DNA of 28,607 bases from Discostella pseudostelligera (taxonomy: Eukaryota; Bacillariophyta; Thalassiosirophyceae; Thalassiosirales; Thalassiosiraceae): NCBI GenBank assembly GCA_036940085.1, contig JALLBK010000072.1, forward strand, positions 1-28,607, read 5' to 3'. Below the pieces are notes generated by a model. That model was not told the origin of the DNA and searched no databases. It was given only the letters and a program-made list of their open reading frames with translations. Within the stretch, counting starts at the first letter, position 1. Every line of letters begins with the position of its first letter. Positions 11,301-20,520 of this stretch are shown piece after piece. The position numbers and the translations under genes are program-made.

Positions 11301-12659
11301 GCTCTTAGATGGATTCGGCGCGCTCTTTACCTCACCAACATCACCACAGACTCCGTGAAAACTGCCGTCCAACGATTAATCTCCGAAATATCCCCTCAAA
11401 TTCGCTCTGGACCAACCGTCGTGGCAACTGTGGCGGCGGAATTGAATTACAATGCAGAGAAGTCGAATACTCTTGCTTGTAATCTTTTTCGGCAGAAGCC
11501 TTTCCTTTCAAAGGTCTATGAGGCCATTGAAAGTGATGCTGCCCTTCAAGATGTTGTAGAGGAGCTTGACGGAATACGCAACAAATTGTTTCAAACCTCT
11601 AATTACCATGCCTTTGTCGCTGCTAATTTGAAAGTCATCCCGAAGCTATTGGATACTCTTGTTGTCTCTCTTACGCGGTCAGATGAGGCAAAGATTGATT
11701 CAGTAGGCAGGGCAATTGACAACGTGTCGGCGTCATCCGTCCTTCGAGCTCGTGGAGATGGCTTACCTGGAGGAGATGGTGCAGTGTGTGCTCTCTCCGC
11801 AATCGAGTCTGGATTTCTGAACATTACCGCTCCTGGAATAAAGGCCTACGATGAAAATCACGCTTCTTTGCTCGTCGCGATTGAGTATCTCACCGCGTTG
11901 GAAGGAGTCTTTTGGGTAAAACTGCGTGGTGCAGGATTGACTTACAGCTACTCAATATCGGAATCGACCGACTCCCAGCTCCTGAGGTTTAGCCTATTCA
12001 AGTGTACTGACATCGTTGCTGCGTTCGAAACAGCGTCCAATATCATTGCTGAATATGCCAAAGGGAATGTTGCAGTTTCAGCCATCGGGCTTGAAAACGC
12101 TAAGTCGACATTGGCGTATCAAATCATTAGTGGAAGATGCTCGAAGCTGTAAGTATTTCCCGATTTCTTGGCATGACTTTTGACTGACACAGTAGCCAAA
12201 GGTTCTGATACCTTGACCTGCCATTTCATTTCTTGTTCTCACTCTGATCTTTCTTACTTCTTCTCACTACACAGCTCTGCAGCAGCAAGCTCGTTTGTCA
12301 GAACCTTCAAAGGAGAACGAATGGATTATGATCGGTATTTGCTATCCCGCATCTCAGAGGTAACTTCAGTTGATGTTATGCACGCATTGGTAACTCATCT
12401 AGTTCCTATCTTCGACACGAGCAGTAAGCTAGCCATTGCATGCCCAACGAACAAACTTGATCAAGTGCATGATTATTTCACGAAAAGAGGCTGGACAAAC
12501 CTGAAGAAAGTGCCAGAGGAGAAGCTGTTCAGTGCTTTTGTCGACACCGATGATGCTGAAACGCATGTTCTTCCTGATAAGGTTCCGGGTATGTCGATGT
12601 TCCTACCAGGGGCCTTTGCAGCCCAATTTCGCTGTGCATGCCCCAAGTGTGATCGTTAG
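8306..12659 (+). CDS. M16-family zinc metalloprotease, YOL098C/SDD3-like
   Basis: Five exons, 8306-8981, 9119-9189, 9331-10562, 10637-12148 and 12275-12659, encode 1291 residues. All four introns (137, 141, 74 and 126 bp) are GT-AG and restore phase exactly. The inverted zinc motif HTLEH is at residues 154-158 in GLPHTLEHLVFLGS. It is followed by KGVLDKLANRS, TNAWTATDHTAYTL and, across two splice junctions, EVHHVNGKGE and VVYCEMQGREN, where Glu247 is the likely third zinc ligand. These blocks are typical of the eukaryotic M16 branch that includes yeast YOL098C and worm C05D11.1; members degrade peptides within a closed two-half chamber. The protein is longer than the usual 1000-1050 residues because of Ser/Thr-rich and Gly-rich insertions (near residues 100-145, and at 9670-9760). 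No clear organelle presequence is seen. The start has a GCCATGG context. The gene converges on its downstream neighbour with a 38-bp gap. Confidence 0.92.
8630..8650 (+). repeat. (ACT)7 microsatellite encoding polythreonine
   Basis: Seven ACT triplets lie in the first exon of the protease gene and encode a Thr run in the non-conserved insertion upstream of the zinc motif. Confidence 0.85.
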
Positions 12660-12697
12660 AGATGTGAGATGTGTTCAATAAGAACTACTTTACCAAA

Positions 12698-15628
12698 TTA
12701 CCAGTATGCATCGCCATCCATGTATGCATCAAGTAACAGTTGATTCAGCGCCCCGTCTTCTTTTGCCTTTTGGAACTTTCTCTCAAACATTTCCTCATCG
12801 TCATCTTCAGATATGTTGTACTTTTCTAAAATTTGTTGGCGCAACAGTTCCCGCTCCTCTTCTATTTTTTCATATTCTTTACTTCCCGGTCCATCCAACA
12901 GTGGCGAGGCAGTCTGGGTCATTCTCCTGAGATCAACGTCGACACCTTCAAAACTTGCAATTGCTTCTTCCAACTCGGCTTGTACCTCGCGTCTACCTTT
13001 TTCCGTCTGAGAATGTCCGTCCATTTCTAATGTTGACCATCTTTCGTCGGCACCGAATTTAACCGGCGCACCAACGGTTGGAAGGAATACTCGCGTGTAC
13101 GTCTCCATCCAAGCAGTGGATAGAAGGCACGCAACTTCAGCATCGCCACCAACATCCAGTGGTTCCATGGTACTCCCGTAATTATCTCCAAAAAACAGTT
13201 CTATTCCTTCTTGTTTAGCACCGTGACCAATGTCGCTCAATGACACTCCTCCTCCAAGATTTGCATGCGCGAAGCCGTGTTTTTGATCTGGAAAGACTTT
13301 GACCATGAAGTCTTTCACCCTACCATCTTCTTCCAGACATTCCTTGAGCAACATCGCATCCTTGGTAGTGGCACCCGGGAGACTATCATTTTCCGCGAAG
13401 ACTGCCAATATGGCTACGCTACGATCCTTCCCACTCTCAAATGTACGGAACCCCTCATTTGTCCTACCGAACAGTTTCCTTGCATTGTATCGAGTGGGGT
13501 ACCATATCACAGCGGCGACAGGGTCGACGTGCGGCGGTGGTGGCCGTTCCGACAGGGCATCCTCGTAGTACGACGACGGACCGCCAGCATACCATCCTGC
13601 TGCTGCCTCAAGTGCCCTTCCCCCGCCATAACACGTGCCCCATACGGCGATGGAGGACACCGCATACCTCTCTCGAAGGACAGCTGCGGCCGCGCGAATG
13701 TCCACATCCACCCTCCTCTCCGGATGAGTTGATCTCCATTCCTCGAATGTCTTCCCATCTCTATCCCTCTCGACGCCATCTCCATCAACCGTAGTGTCTG
13801 ATGACCAAGGCCTTCCACGGAATAGATCGGGCGCTAATACGACCACCGGTTGGCATTCGAATGCAATCTTATCCGCCAACGCACGCGTATTCTCAGTAAA
13901 TGGACCGTACACGTCGGATAAAAGCAATACGCCTTGTACTTCTGCCGAGGAGAGTTGTGCTCCCGTAGGCGTATAGACACCCCAATCTCCGTAATCGCGT
14001 TCAATTGTGTCATAGTATTTTCCAGTATCGGTAGAATCCTCTTGGCCTTCCACCTCATCGGGACGAATGAGTCCTCGGCTGGATTCTGCCTCACGCTTTC
14101 GTTGCATGGCATACACTTCTTCCTCCGTGGAGGAATAGACTGGAGTTGTCTTCGAAGTTGCTGATGATGCAGTTGCATCACCTCCTACGCCTCCTCCGAC
14201 ACTTCGTAAAAAGTTCCGTAAAGAGTCACGCGATGCCACAACATATGCTTGCACTATGGCATCCCCACTTCCCTTGTATTCAATAACAGTTCGTGATAAG
14301 CCATCTACCACGACGGATCGTCCTTCGTAATCTTCTACGATTCGAGCATCTTCTCCCCACACTTCTGTAGCGGACGAAGATGATGGATTTGCATCATCAC
14401 CCTCACTACTTGTGTTTCCTTCATTGCCGTCGGCAGTTGCAGATGATGAATGATATTCAGTACTACCAGCACTATCGGAGGAGCGAAAGTCCTTCCCCAC
14501 CTCTGTTGCCTCAATGAAATCGGTAACATCGACAATGTTGGCACCTTTTGCTTTTGCCTCAATGACTACCTTTTGCGATTCTGACGCTTGCCCTCGTTTC
14601 TTTGGTTTGACTTTGACAGCATCTTTCTCGTCACTACTATCACCACCACTGTCATCGATGCTGCCCTTTACTTTCCTTCTCATTGACTTGTCATACTTGG
14701 AATATCCCCGTGGCAATTCCGTCCCAACCTCCATCGATGACGATCCACCACCATCATTACTCGCAGTCTCAAAATTTCCACTACTACCACCTAACAATCT
14801 CTCGATCAATTGTGATTTAGTCCCCGAGACCTTCTTGCCTCGTAATCGCAATTGTTGTTTCAATTGTGGTATAGTCATGGATCGCACTTCCGTGGGTGTT
14901 AATAATTGGATATCCTCATCGTCCATGTCAAAATTGTCAATTTGGGGTGGTGATAACAACGTATCAGTCATTTCTTCATCGTTGTTTTCTTCGTCATCAA
15001 TTAAAGAATCATCATTGCTATGCTCAATATCTTGATCAACGTTGAATTTACTGTTGCTGGCGGTGTCGTTATTATGGTTGGACTGTGTTGCCATAGGTAG
15101 ATGAGGTAGTCGACGTGGTCCACTTGAGTATTCATTTCTTCTCCTCTGTCTCGCATCATCATTATTATTATTGAGATATCTTTCCATAGTGGAGGGTAGT
15201 GGTCTTCTATAACAGCGATGGACTGCGAAAGCATACGCCATCATCTTCGTCGGTAGTTGTGTTGGCGACGAGGCAAGAAATGTAATGGCGACGGCGACGA
15301 CGCTGTAGATTACCAACATGTTCGACAAGCTATGGTGGCTAAATTTTGGTGCAATCTTTCTTCTCTGGACAAGGGTAGAATAAGGAAGTTGCAGAACATG
15401 GCAGCGATGACTGATTGTTCGGCGAGACACAAGTTGTGATTTTGATTGTGACGGTGATGGCGGTGATGGTAGTGGCAGATGCACCGACGCCGTTTCCGTT
15501 GCTGCCGCCGCGCCCCGTCGCCATCGTAGCTGACGATGACGGCAGTGGAACTGCAATAGATCGCAGCTGTGATATTGGCAGCGTGGTCGGCAACTGCTGG
15601 AGGAGCTATGGTTGATATCCATGGCCAT
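12698..15628 (-). CDS. SAP-domain and dienelactone-hydrolase fusion protein, probably plastid-targeted
   Basis: A single uninterrupted frame of 976 residues. Residues 246-280 match a SAP domain (TPTEVRSMTIPQLKQQLRLR, then GTKSQLIERLLG), a small helical nucleic-acid-binding module. Residues 540-800 are an alpha/beta hydrolase of the dienelactone hydrolase family: LLLSDVYGPFTENTRALADK, LAPDLFRGRPW, nucleophile Cys666 in WGTCYGGG, Asp748 in ENDSLPG and His784 in QKHGFAHA, so the Cys-Asp-His triad is complete. The tail is charged and helical. The region between the two domains is acidic and Ser-rich. The first 103 residues are low-complexity. Met104 (codon at 15319) starts a clean signal peptide, MLVIYSVVAVAITFLASS, followed shortly by AYAFAVHR and basic residues, a diatom plastid presequence pattern. 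I therefore suspect translation starts at 15319. Substrate unknown. It converges with the protease gene and diverges from the BRCT gene. Confidence 0.85.
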   Translation of the reverse strand: MAMDINHSSSSSCRPRCQYHSCDLLQFHCRHRQLRWRRGAAAATETASVHLPLPSPPSPSQSKSQLVSRRTISHRCHVLQLPYSTLVQRRKIAPKFSHHSLSNMLVIYSVVAVAITFLASSPTQLPTKMMAYAFAVHRCYRRPLPSTMERYLNNNNDDARQRRRNEYSSGPRRLPHLPMATQSNHNNDTASNSKFNVDQDIEHSNDDSLIDDEENNDEEMTDTLLSPPQIDNFDMDDEDIQLLTPTEVRSMTIPQLKQQLRLRGKKVSGTKSQLIERLLGGSSGNFETASNDGGGSSSMEVGTELPRGYSKYDKSMRRKVKGSIDDSGGDSSDEKDAVKVKPKKRGQASESQKVVIEAKAKGANIVDVTDFIEATEVGKDFRSSDSAGSTEYHSSSATADGNEGNTSSEGDDANPSSSSATEVWGEDARIVEDYEGRSVVVDGLSRTVIEYKGSGDAIVQAYVVASRDSLRNFLRSVGGGVGGDATASSATSKTTPVYSSTEEEVYAMQRKREAESSRGLIRPDEVEGQEDSTDTGKYYDTIERDYGDWGVYTPTGAQLSSAEVQGVLLLSDVYGPFTENTRALADKIAFECQPVVVLAPDLFRGRPWSSDTTVDGDGVERDRDGKTFEEWRSTHPERRVDVDIRAAAAVLRERYAVSSIAVWGTCYGGGRALEAAAGWYAGGPSSYYEDALSERPPPPHVDPVAAVIWYPTRYNARKLFGRTNEGFRTFESGKDRSVAILAVFAENDSLPGATTKDAMLLKECLEEDGRVKDFMVKVFPDQKHGFAHANLGGGVSLSDIGHGAKQEGIELFFGDNYGSTMEPLDVGGDAEVACLLSTAWMETYTRVFLPTVGAPVKFGADERWSTLEMDGHSQTEKGRREVQAELEEAIASFEGVDVDLRRMTQTASPLLDGPGSKEYEKIEEERELLRQQILEKYNISEDDDEEMFERKFQKAKEDGALNQLLLDAYMDGDAYW

Positions 15629-15896
15629 GGAGTGGGAAGATAATGATGCGATGTGCGATGGATGCGATGAATGAAGCGACGGATGGCAGGCAGTATCTCG
15701 TCTGTCTGGCGCTCACTGACGTAAATCCAAAAATTACCCGTACCAAAATCTTGTGAATCGATCCAAAATCTTAAGATCTTTACCCGAATCCTTAAGATCT
15801 GTACCGAAACCGAAACCTTTTGAATTGTACCAAAACCATCACCATCACACATCACCATTCAAATAAGATTCATCGCCACCGACACCGACACCGACC
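15629..15896. promoter_or_regulatory. Divergent promoter region with imperfect 20-bp repeats
   Basis: The region lies between the SAP-hydrolase start and the BRCT gene start. At 15727-15840 it contains several imperfect repeats built from TACC(A/G)AAA and AATC(C)TTAAGATCT. The palindromic core CTTAAG/AGATCT occurs twice, at about 15767-15780 and 15787-15800. These may be factor-binding sites or simple drift. If the SAP-hydrolase gene starts at 15319, the repeats lie farther upstream of it. Confidence 0.4.
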
Positions 15897-16844
15897 ATGG
15901 CCGACAACGATGGTAATAGAGCCACCTCCGCCTCTGGTAAGAAGAAGAACTCGTCCGACGATACAACAACACATGCTTCATCATCTGAAGCAGAATTCTC
16001 ACCTCTTCATAGTAACAAACGAAAGCGCAGTAACAAGAGGAAACGGAATCGCGACAATGATGTCAATGCTTCATCCTCGACGACAGACAGTGGTAAAGCT
16101 ACGACATCGACATCACCATCACCATCAGTAACTACCACCACCGCGACCACGAAAGCCCTTTCGAATAATGAGAGCGTAAAGAGAATTTTCAATGGTATAC
16201 TAGTTGCCATATCTACCCTTGAATCGTCAGCAACAACATCATCATCATCATCGAAACCGACATGCCAAGCGGATGAGGACATCCCAAAGAAACAGAGGCA
16301 CATTGATGATGGCGACAATAAAGATGCCAATAGCAACAACAACAATATCTTCCAAAACTACAAATCACTCCAACAAACACTCCAGCATCACGGTGCCAAA
16401 ATCTCCCCCCAGGTGCACAAACGAGTTCACTACCTCCTATGCACCCGCAGTGCCATGACACATGCTACACAACGAGTGCGGCAGGCATACAAACGAAATG
16501 TCGACATTGTCGATGTTGCATGGGTGACAGAATGCATTGATGTAGGCAAGATAGTAGATGTTGGTAAATATATTTGCAATAAGGAGGTGGGATGTTGGAT
16601 TGCAGAGAAGGAGAAGGAGAAAGAGAAGAAGATGAAGAAAGCGGCGAATTGCAAAAGTAGTGTAGGTGATTGTGATGATAAAGAACCTGATATCGATGAA
16701 GAAGGAATTGAGGGTGGCTGGTCGACTCCAATACAATTAGATTGCTGCTGTGTATGTCACGAAAATGGAGACGATGCATGTCCTTGGTGTGTCGATTGCA
16801 ATTTGACTATAGCTCGGAAGAAGCATGCAGAAGCGACAGAGTGA
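15897..16844 (+). CDS. Nuclear BRCT-domain protein with Cys-rich C-terminal motif
   Basis: A single frame of 315 residues, with start context GACCATGGC. The N-terminus is Ser/Thr-rich with basic clusters (KRKRSNKRKRNR near residue 40) that look like nuclear localisation signals. A BRCT domain begins at about residue 97 (IFNGILVAISTLE). It is split by a low-complexity insert of about 45 residues and resumes with YKSLQQTLQHHGAKISPQVH, HYLLCTRSA and VDVAWVTECIDVGK, the last carrying the characteristic BRCT Trp-x3-Cys. A charged coil (EKEKEKEKKMKK) follows. The C-terminus has CCCVC, then CPWCVDC seven residues later, a likely metal-binding knuckle. BRCT domains read phosphopeptides or DNA ends in repair and checkpoint proteins; which one this is cannot be told. 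It converges with the YJU2 gene, 83 bp apart. Confidence 0.8.
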   Translation: MADNDGNRATSASGKKKNSSDDTTTHASSSEAEFSPLHSNKRKRSNKRKRNRDNDVNASSSTTDSGKATTSTSPSPSVTTTTATTKALSNNESVKRIFNGILVAISTLESSATTSSSSSKPTCQADEDIPKKQRHIDDGDNKDANSNNNNIFQNYKSLQQTLQHHGAKISPQVHKRVHYLLCTRSAMTHATQRVRQAYKRNVDIVDVAWVTECIDVGKIVDVGKYICNKEVGCWIAEKEKEKEKKMKKAANCKSSVGDCDDKEPDIDEEGIEGGWSTPIQLDCCCVCHENGDDACPWCVDCNLTIARKKHAEATE

Positions 16845-16927
16845 TGCGAGTGTGGAGGCTCTAAAGATAACACCCTTTGAAAAGAACATCATATTGCAAT
16901 CACTATGTTATCGTTTTGAATGCATTT

Positions 16928-18149
16928 CTAATCCGAGTCTGATCCGTAGCCGAGTAACCCATCTAAGGCACCGCCACCACCGGAATCGCCATCAGTTTTA
17001 GTATCGGCAGTTACTTCTGGCGAATTATCATCCACTTTCGCTCGTTTTGATTCCGACACGGTAGCAGTTGGTGCATTGATTATCTTTTTTCGTTTGACTT
17101 TGATTACTGGAATGATGGTTTTGTTGCCCCCGTTACTTTCACCCCTCGCCTTCCTTTCATTTGCTGCATTCTGATGTTTGGCAATAAGTGATTCCGCCTC
17201 CTCCATACGATACTTCTCATCCAATAATTCATCTTCTTCATTAAGTCGGCGAATGCAACTACTACCAGAGGTGTCATCCACCGCGATGCTAGAATTCCCC
17301 TGCTGTTTGCCGAATTGGATACTACTGACCAAATCCTCTTCCTCCTTCGTTAATCCGTTCTCATTCAATTCGTCCCCGTCGCCTAACCCCACATCACTAC
17401 TACCACCACCCCCCAATGCAGCCTCCCGTGCCCTAAGCACAGCCTCAGCCACATCCATCGTATTCTTATTCTTCCCACTGCCTCGCATCAAACTCACATG
17501 ACGTTGATTCATCGCCCGTATCTCCTCAAGTGCATCCAACTCGGCCATCTCGCGTTGACTTTCAGCGACACGATTTTCCAATGCCTTCATAGAATCCAAT
17601 TTTTCATCCTCTTCCACCTGCTTGTCGAATTCGGCATTGGTTTTAGATTCGTCGTGCCATACTTCGTAATTGCGTGTGCCGCCACTTTCCATTTCGTAGT
17701 CGGCATTTTTCGGGTCGGTAACTGTTGCATGAAAATCATTAAGAAGACAGGCAGTATCGTAAATGCAAATAATAATTCATGAGTGAGGACATGATGCAAT
17801 AAATTAACACAGATCATTCTCAAGAAATAAATAAATTCTCTCGGTTCTAATGCAAAGCAAAGGGAATGCACTTACGGAATGTCACTGGCCGCGAACAACT
17901 ACTACACTTGATATAAAATCGATAGCGTTGAATTCCCAAATATTTCCCATTAATACCCTTCACCGACTCCTTCTTACTATTAAACTTTCGTCCTCGATAG
18001 AGGAATGTCGAGCAGGTCGAACATTGTATCGAGAAGGGAAGCATCATGCGCACAGTGACCAAATCATCTTTGGGCTTCTTGCCTTTGGGGACAAGCTGCG
18101 GGTCGAAGTCGGCGGGGATGTATTTGTTCAAGACCTTACGTTCACCCAT
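16928..18149 (-). CDS. YJU2: Splicing factor YJU2 (CCDC94)
   Basis: Two exons, 18149-17876 and 17721-16928, joined across a 154-bp GT-AG intron, encode 355 residues. The N-terminus MGERKVLNKYIPADFDP is diagnostic of the YJU2/CCDC94 branch of this family (the paralogous CCDC130 branch starts differently). Two CxxC pairs, at residues 43/46 and 82/85, form the zinc-binding core. The spliced frame continues as TDPKNADYEMESGGTRNYE, the conserved motif following the core. The rest is a helical coil (FDKQVEEDEKLDSMKALENR), then a basic stretch, ending in the acidic GYGSDSD. YJU2 joins the spliceosome with the Prp19-associated proteins and stabilises the branching conformation for the first catalytic step. 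The junction codon gives Leu where Lys or Arg is more usual. Call is firm. Confidence 0.95.
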
Positions 18150-18997
18150 GATTGATTATTTCGGTATAAGTATTATTATTTGGTGGCAGAAGTAGTAGAT
18201 CGATCTCGTAGGGCCGAGATAGGTAGTAGAATGTCGCCGCCGTCAGAAGTCAGAAGTCAGAAGCTGGAACTGGAAAAATGGAAATGGAAAATGGAAAATG
18301 GAAGAATTGAAATTGGTCGACGAGGACAGACGAGCGATGTACGGTATCTATCGCAAGAAAGTTGTTTTTGAATGGTTCCAAGCTAAGTACACTCCTCTAG
18401 CGCGGTCGAAAAACCGAACCATTTCGCATCAGATCGGTACGTAGGAATTAGTACAGAAATGAAATTTCTACGTAAATTTGCATCTTTACGGTTCTCATCC
18501 AATCCCAATAATTCCAAGTAACAAAATGTGCGAAATCAAAAATTCCAAAACACTTCGAAATGTTAGAATCCGACCAATATTAGTGGCAAAACACTTGGAT
18601 TATGGATTAGTGGCGTTAAGGCGCTGATTTTCTCTAGATTTCACTTCCGAACACCGAGCCTCTACCATGCAAAGCCATCAAATACCTCTGAACTCTAACC
18701 AATGACAATGAAACTGCAGCTGGTAATTATCAACTTCATTGACAGTCTCCTCGTCAAATTTGGTAGAGATCGGTCTAGTGGTTGCTGAGATATTGGAAAA
18801 AGCCGGTGGGGGTTCGATGGCCACCATGGTGTGTTTTGTGTTTTGTGTTTTGTGCCCATTTCGCTTTTTCTCTCGTTTCATTTTTTTGACCGCACTAGCA
18901 AGCTGTTCCAAGTTCCAGCCAATGCTGCCAATCATCCTCTCTAGATGCTCTAGATAATTTTCTACATAAAGGCCCTCAAGTAGTAGGAGTAGAAGAG

Positions 18998-19054
18998 GGC
19001 AAACACAATAATCAACCCAGCTTAACACCCTCATACACAATACAATCCAACCAA
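18998..19054 (+). repeat. Imperfect direct repeat, copy 1
   Basis: Begins GGCAAACACAATAATCAACC and contains TTAACACCCTCATACAC and AATACAATCC. It matches the copy at 19135 with a few substitutions and small indels. The two copies lie immediately upstream of the decayed secreted-protein gene. Confidence 0.7.
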
Positions 19055-19134
19055 CGGCAGCAGAGAGGAGAAGAGAGGATTCAGTTCTTAAGAAGTATAA
19101 CTGGAGTGTTGAATTGTTGCTGTGTCCATGCAAA

Positions 19135-19200
19135 GGCAAACGCAATGATAATCAACCCAGCAGCTTAGTAACACCCTTGTACATACAATACAATCTAACT
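19135..19200 (+). repeat. Imperfect direct repeat, copy 2
   Basis: Begins GGCAAACGCAATGATAATCA and contains CTTAGTAACACCCTTGTACA. Its start is offset by about 137 bp from copy 1. It ends about 30 bp before the ATG of the relic gene, so the pair could be a duplicated promoter segment. Confidence 0.7.
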
Positions 19201-20230
19201 ATTAATTAACAGCTTGTTTATACCAGCAACCATGAAGTTCTCCAATTTTGCTTTCATGAAGCTGGCAGTCGACAGCTAGGAATATGGCCCTGCTTCTCAG
19301 TGGCAGTGGGGACACGATTCTTCCTGCCATGGCAAATCCGCCTCGACCTCTTCAGAGCACCAACAACAAGGCTGCTGACAATGATGCTCCAGGCTTGTTG
19401 ATTGGGATGAGTAGCGGCGGTGGCGGTGGTGGCAGTGGTGCCTTCATCATATCATTGAATTTTTTGGGACGCTAAGAAGACGAACCCAAGGAGGAAGTGG
19501 TATATTTCTCTATTACAGTACCATGTGTTGTGATGCAGTCCCCGATCATGAATCAAAGCTTCCTTGTGTTGCTGCTGTTGTCATTGGTACAGTTGTTGCG
19601 CCCTCCCCTCCCCTGCTCTTGCCTTCTCTCTGCATGCGCGATGTGCAATATTACCAACCCCCCACTCACCGCCCCCTCTCTTTCTTCTTGTTTGTTTTTC
19701 AAATCATGTTGCCTTCCTTTTCATTCCACTTTCTTCATTCAGTACTACAATGGTGGGTGGTGGGCGAGCACTTGTCATCTTATCAAGTAGTGATGAGGTA
19801 ATGTTGGCATTATTCCAACAATATGGAAGGCCGACAACAAAGAAATCATCATGGTGGTGACTGCGTCATCCTCTCATTGTTCCTTCCTCCAAAATTAGAT
19901 CAATATGGAACCCAGCATGACTTCAAGGGTTAAAAGACCGCAAGTTGCAAGCCATCCAAACCTGGATTCAGCTCGATACTGATATTGATAGAGAAGCTAC
20001 TGATGATGGTTCTGGATTCTCAATTTCTTTGATGGGAATGGTAAAGCCAGTGGTCTTGTTTGGGTTTACGAGTACTCCAATAATGTCTGGACTCAGCTTG
20101 GTGCAGACATTGATGGAGAAGCTGCTTATGACCAGAATTGAGGTCAGTGCCTTGGTCAGGTGATGGCAGTGCTTTTGCTGTATGGGCAACTGGTAACGAC
20201 AGTGGTCATCAAGTTCGGGTATTCCAACAG

Positions 20231-20333
20231 GTAAGTCACAACATCTTGCCAGCAGCATCCTCACAGTCCAATAACAACACTCATATTAATCATCGCAACA
20301 CCTCCTCCCCACCACCAACCTTTCTGAAAACAG
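20231..20333 (+). other. Intact intron within the relic gene
   Basis: The donor CAACAG/GTAAGT and the acceptor GAAAACAG/GAC bound 103 bp, similar in size to functional introns in the window. Splicing is phase 0 and links the propeller fragment directly to the Pro/Thr stalk in an open frame. This shows that the relic was once an expressed eukaryotic gene rather than chance frames. Confidence 0.55.
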
Positions 20334-20336
20334 GAC

Positions 20337-20520
20337 AAGCCCACCACTGCAAGACCTTCTCTTTCTCTGACCAATGAGCCCACCACTGCAAGTTGTTGTT
20401 CACTCGCTCCCACTAATGAGCTCACCACAGCAAGTCCTTCATTCACTCCCACCAGCGAGCCCACCACTATAAGTCCTTCGTTATTTGCTCCCACCAACAA
20501 GCCCTCCACTGCAAGACGCT
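20337..20520 (+). repeat. Degenerate tandem repeat encoding Pro/Thr/Ser-rich stalk
   Basis: Four to five units of about 40-50 bp, each with (A/G)AGCCCACCACTGCAAG or a close variant followed by a CTTC-rich part and CTCCCAC. They encode PT-x-EPTT-x-S units in one frame without stops over about 60 codons. Such stalks are typical of surface or frustule-associated proteins. Confidence 0.7.

Larger units (their letters stand above)
18150..19231. other. Gene-free stretch upstream of YJU2 with short repeats
   Basis: This stretch of about 1.1 kb should contain the YJU2 promoter next to 18150. It has short tandems: GTCAGAA units near 18243-18262, ATGGAAA units near 18278-18302, and TGTGTTT units at 18831-18856. 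Frames are interrupted on both strands apart from a 155-codon minus-strand frame (18678-19145). That frame has no recognisable motif and covers the direct repeats, so I do not call it. I see no intact gene or RNA gene. Confidence 0.5.

Noticed and set aside
13265..13732. Plus-strand frames antisense to the SAP-hydrolase gene
   Set aside because: The opposite strand encodes the conserved hydrolase core, so these are chance open frames.
17722..17875. Separate small genes on either side of 17722-17875
   Set aside because: The YJU2 family pattern runs across the splice junction, so the two frames are exons of one gene.
18678..19145. 155-codon minus-strand frame
   Set aside because: It covers one direct repeat and low-complexity sequence and has no recognisable motif or neighbour support. 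A weak hypothetical at best.
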